From NCBI GenBank assembly GCA_021798395.1, contig JAJZHS010000161.1, positions 1 to 6,114 of the forward strand: 6,114 bases of DNA. The letters run 5' to 3'. The notes beneath the pieces were generated by a model that did no database searches, was not told the origin of the DNA, and saw only the letters and a list, made by a program, of their open reading frames with translations. Below are positions 5,993 through 6,114 of this stretch, piece after piece. Within the stretch, counting starts at the first letter, position 1. Every line of letters begins with the position of its first letter. This stretch comes from Pseudomonadota bacterium (GTDB lineage Bacteria > Pseudomonadota > Gammaproteobacteria > Burkholderiales > Burkholderiaceae_C). The translations under genes were made by a program, and so were the position numbers.

Positions 5993-6114
5993 GAGGCTGT
6001 CGTGCTTTCGCGACTTCCGTTGGACGAGGCGCACAGAGACAATGGAGGTAGAGCAAACCGGAGGTTCCCGCCGATGAGCCGCTTCGTTCCTGTCGATCGA
6101 GACACTGATTACCT
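5993..6114 (+). mobile_element. Left end of an IS1182-like insertion sequence (partial)
   Basis: The transposase start at 6074 implies that an insertion sequence enters the window from the right. Its outer end is probably near 5993: the sequence GAGGCTGTCG follows directly after a CTAG palindrome (5989-5992), and the recognisable GloVer reading stops at this point. GAGGCTGT-like termini and palindromic targets are, as far as I recall, seen among IS1182-family elements. The opposite inverted repeat and target duplication lie outside the window, so the boundary is provisional to within some bases. Confidence 0.5.
6074..6114 (+). CDS. IS1182-family transposase, first 13 codons (truncated by window edge)
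   Basis: ATG at 6074 opens a frame reading MSRFVPVDRDTDY and running off the window. This N-terminus matches the characteristic opening of IS1182-family transposases (MSRF-x-P-x-D-R-x-T-x-Y-L-L-P-P-S...). The start is well supported by GGAGG at 6060-6064, nine bases upstream. Catalytic residues lie outside the window, so it cannot be said whether the gene is intact. The short length limits certainty, but placement behind a plausible IS end agrees with the call. Confidence 0.7.
   Translation, partial: MSRFVPVDRDTDY

Noticed and set aside
1..6114. CRISPR arrays, tRNA or rRNA genes, and known riboswitches
   Set aside because: No regularly spaced short repeats, cloverleaf-like segments, rRNA signatures or recognisable c-di-GMP riboswitch motifs were seen on either strand.

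Overview
The window is GC-rich DNA (coding regions heavily biased to G/C at third positions) from what looks like a Gram-negative, probably betaproteobacterial, chromosome. The reasons are codon use, a MASE1-type sensor protein, a large hybrid histidine kinase/c-di-GMP protein, an exported Sel1-repeat protein and an IS1182-like transposase start. The lineage is inferred from style only; no rRNA or marker gene is present.

Left part (1-4827, minus strand): two signalling genes in the same direction, transcribed from right to left. The first (4827 down to 1657) encodes a 1056-residue protein with the order PAS, coiled coil, histidine kinase (HisKA plus HATPase), receiver, GGDEF, EAL. All kinase, receiver and EAL signature residues are present. 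The GGDEF signature is degraded to SGDSF, while the upstream inhibitory RxxD site is kept. The best reading is a phosphorelay-controlled c-di-GMP phosphodiesterase. After a 114-base gap comes a second gene (1542 down to the left edge) encoding a MASE1 membrane sensor followed by a helical linker and a GAF domain. Its output domain lies outside the window. Both proteins probably act on c-di-GMP signalling, one cytoplasmic and one membrane-bound.

Middle (4828-5040): a divergent intergenic region with a plausible sigma70-type promoter reading right, and a pair of direct repeats 22 bases apart.

Right part (5041-6114, plus strand): a 253-residue exported Sel1-repeat protein with a signal peptide and three 36-residue repeats plus one degenerate copy, then a GC-rich hairpin. 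Next is a short, broken stretch that reads like one unit of a GloVer-type beta-propeller repeat protein, with an in-frame stop. Directly after it, at a CTAG palindrome, an insertion sequence seems to begin. The window ends 13 complete codons into its transposase gene, which begins like an IS1182-family transposase. The right end is therefore a mobile or decaying region, while the left part is intact regulatory sequence.
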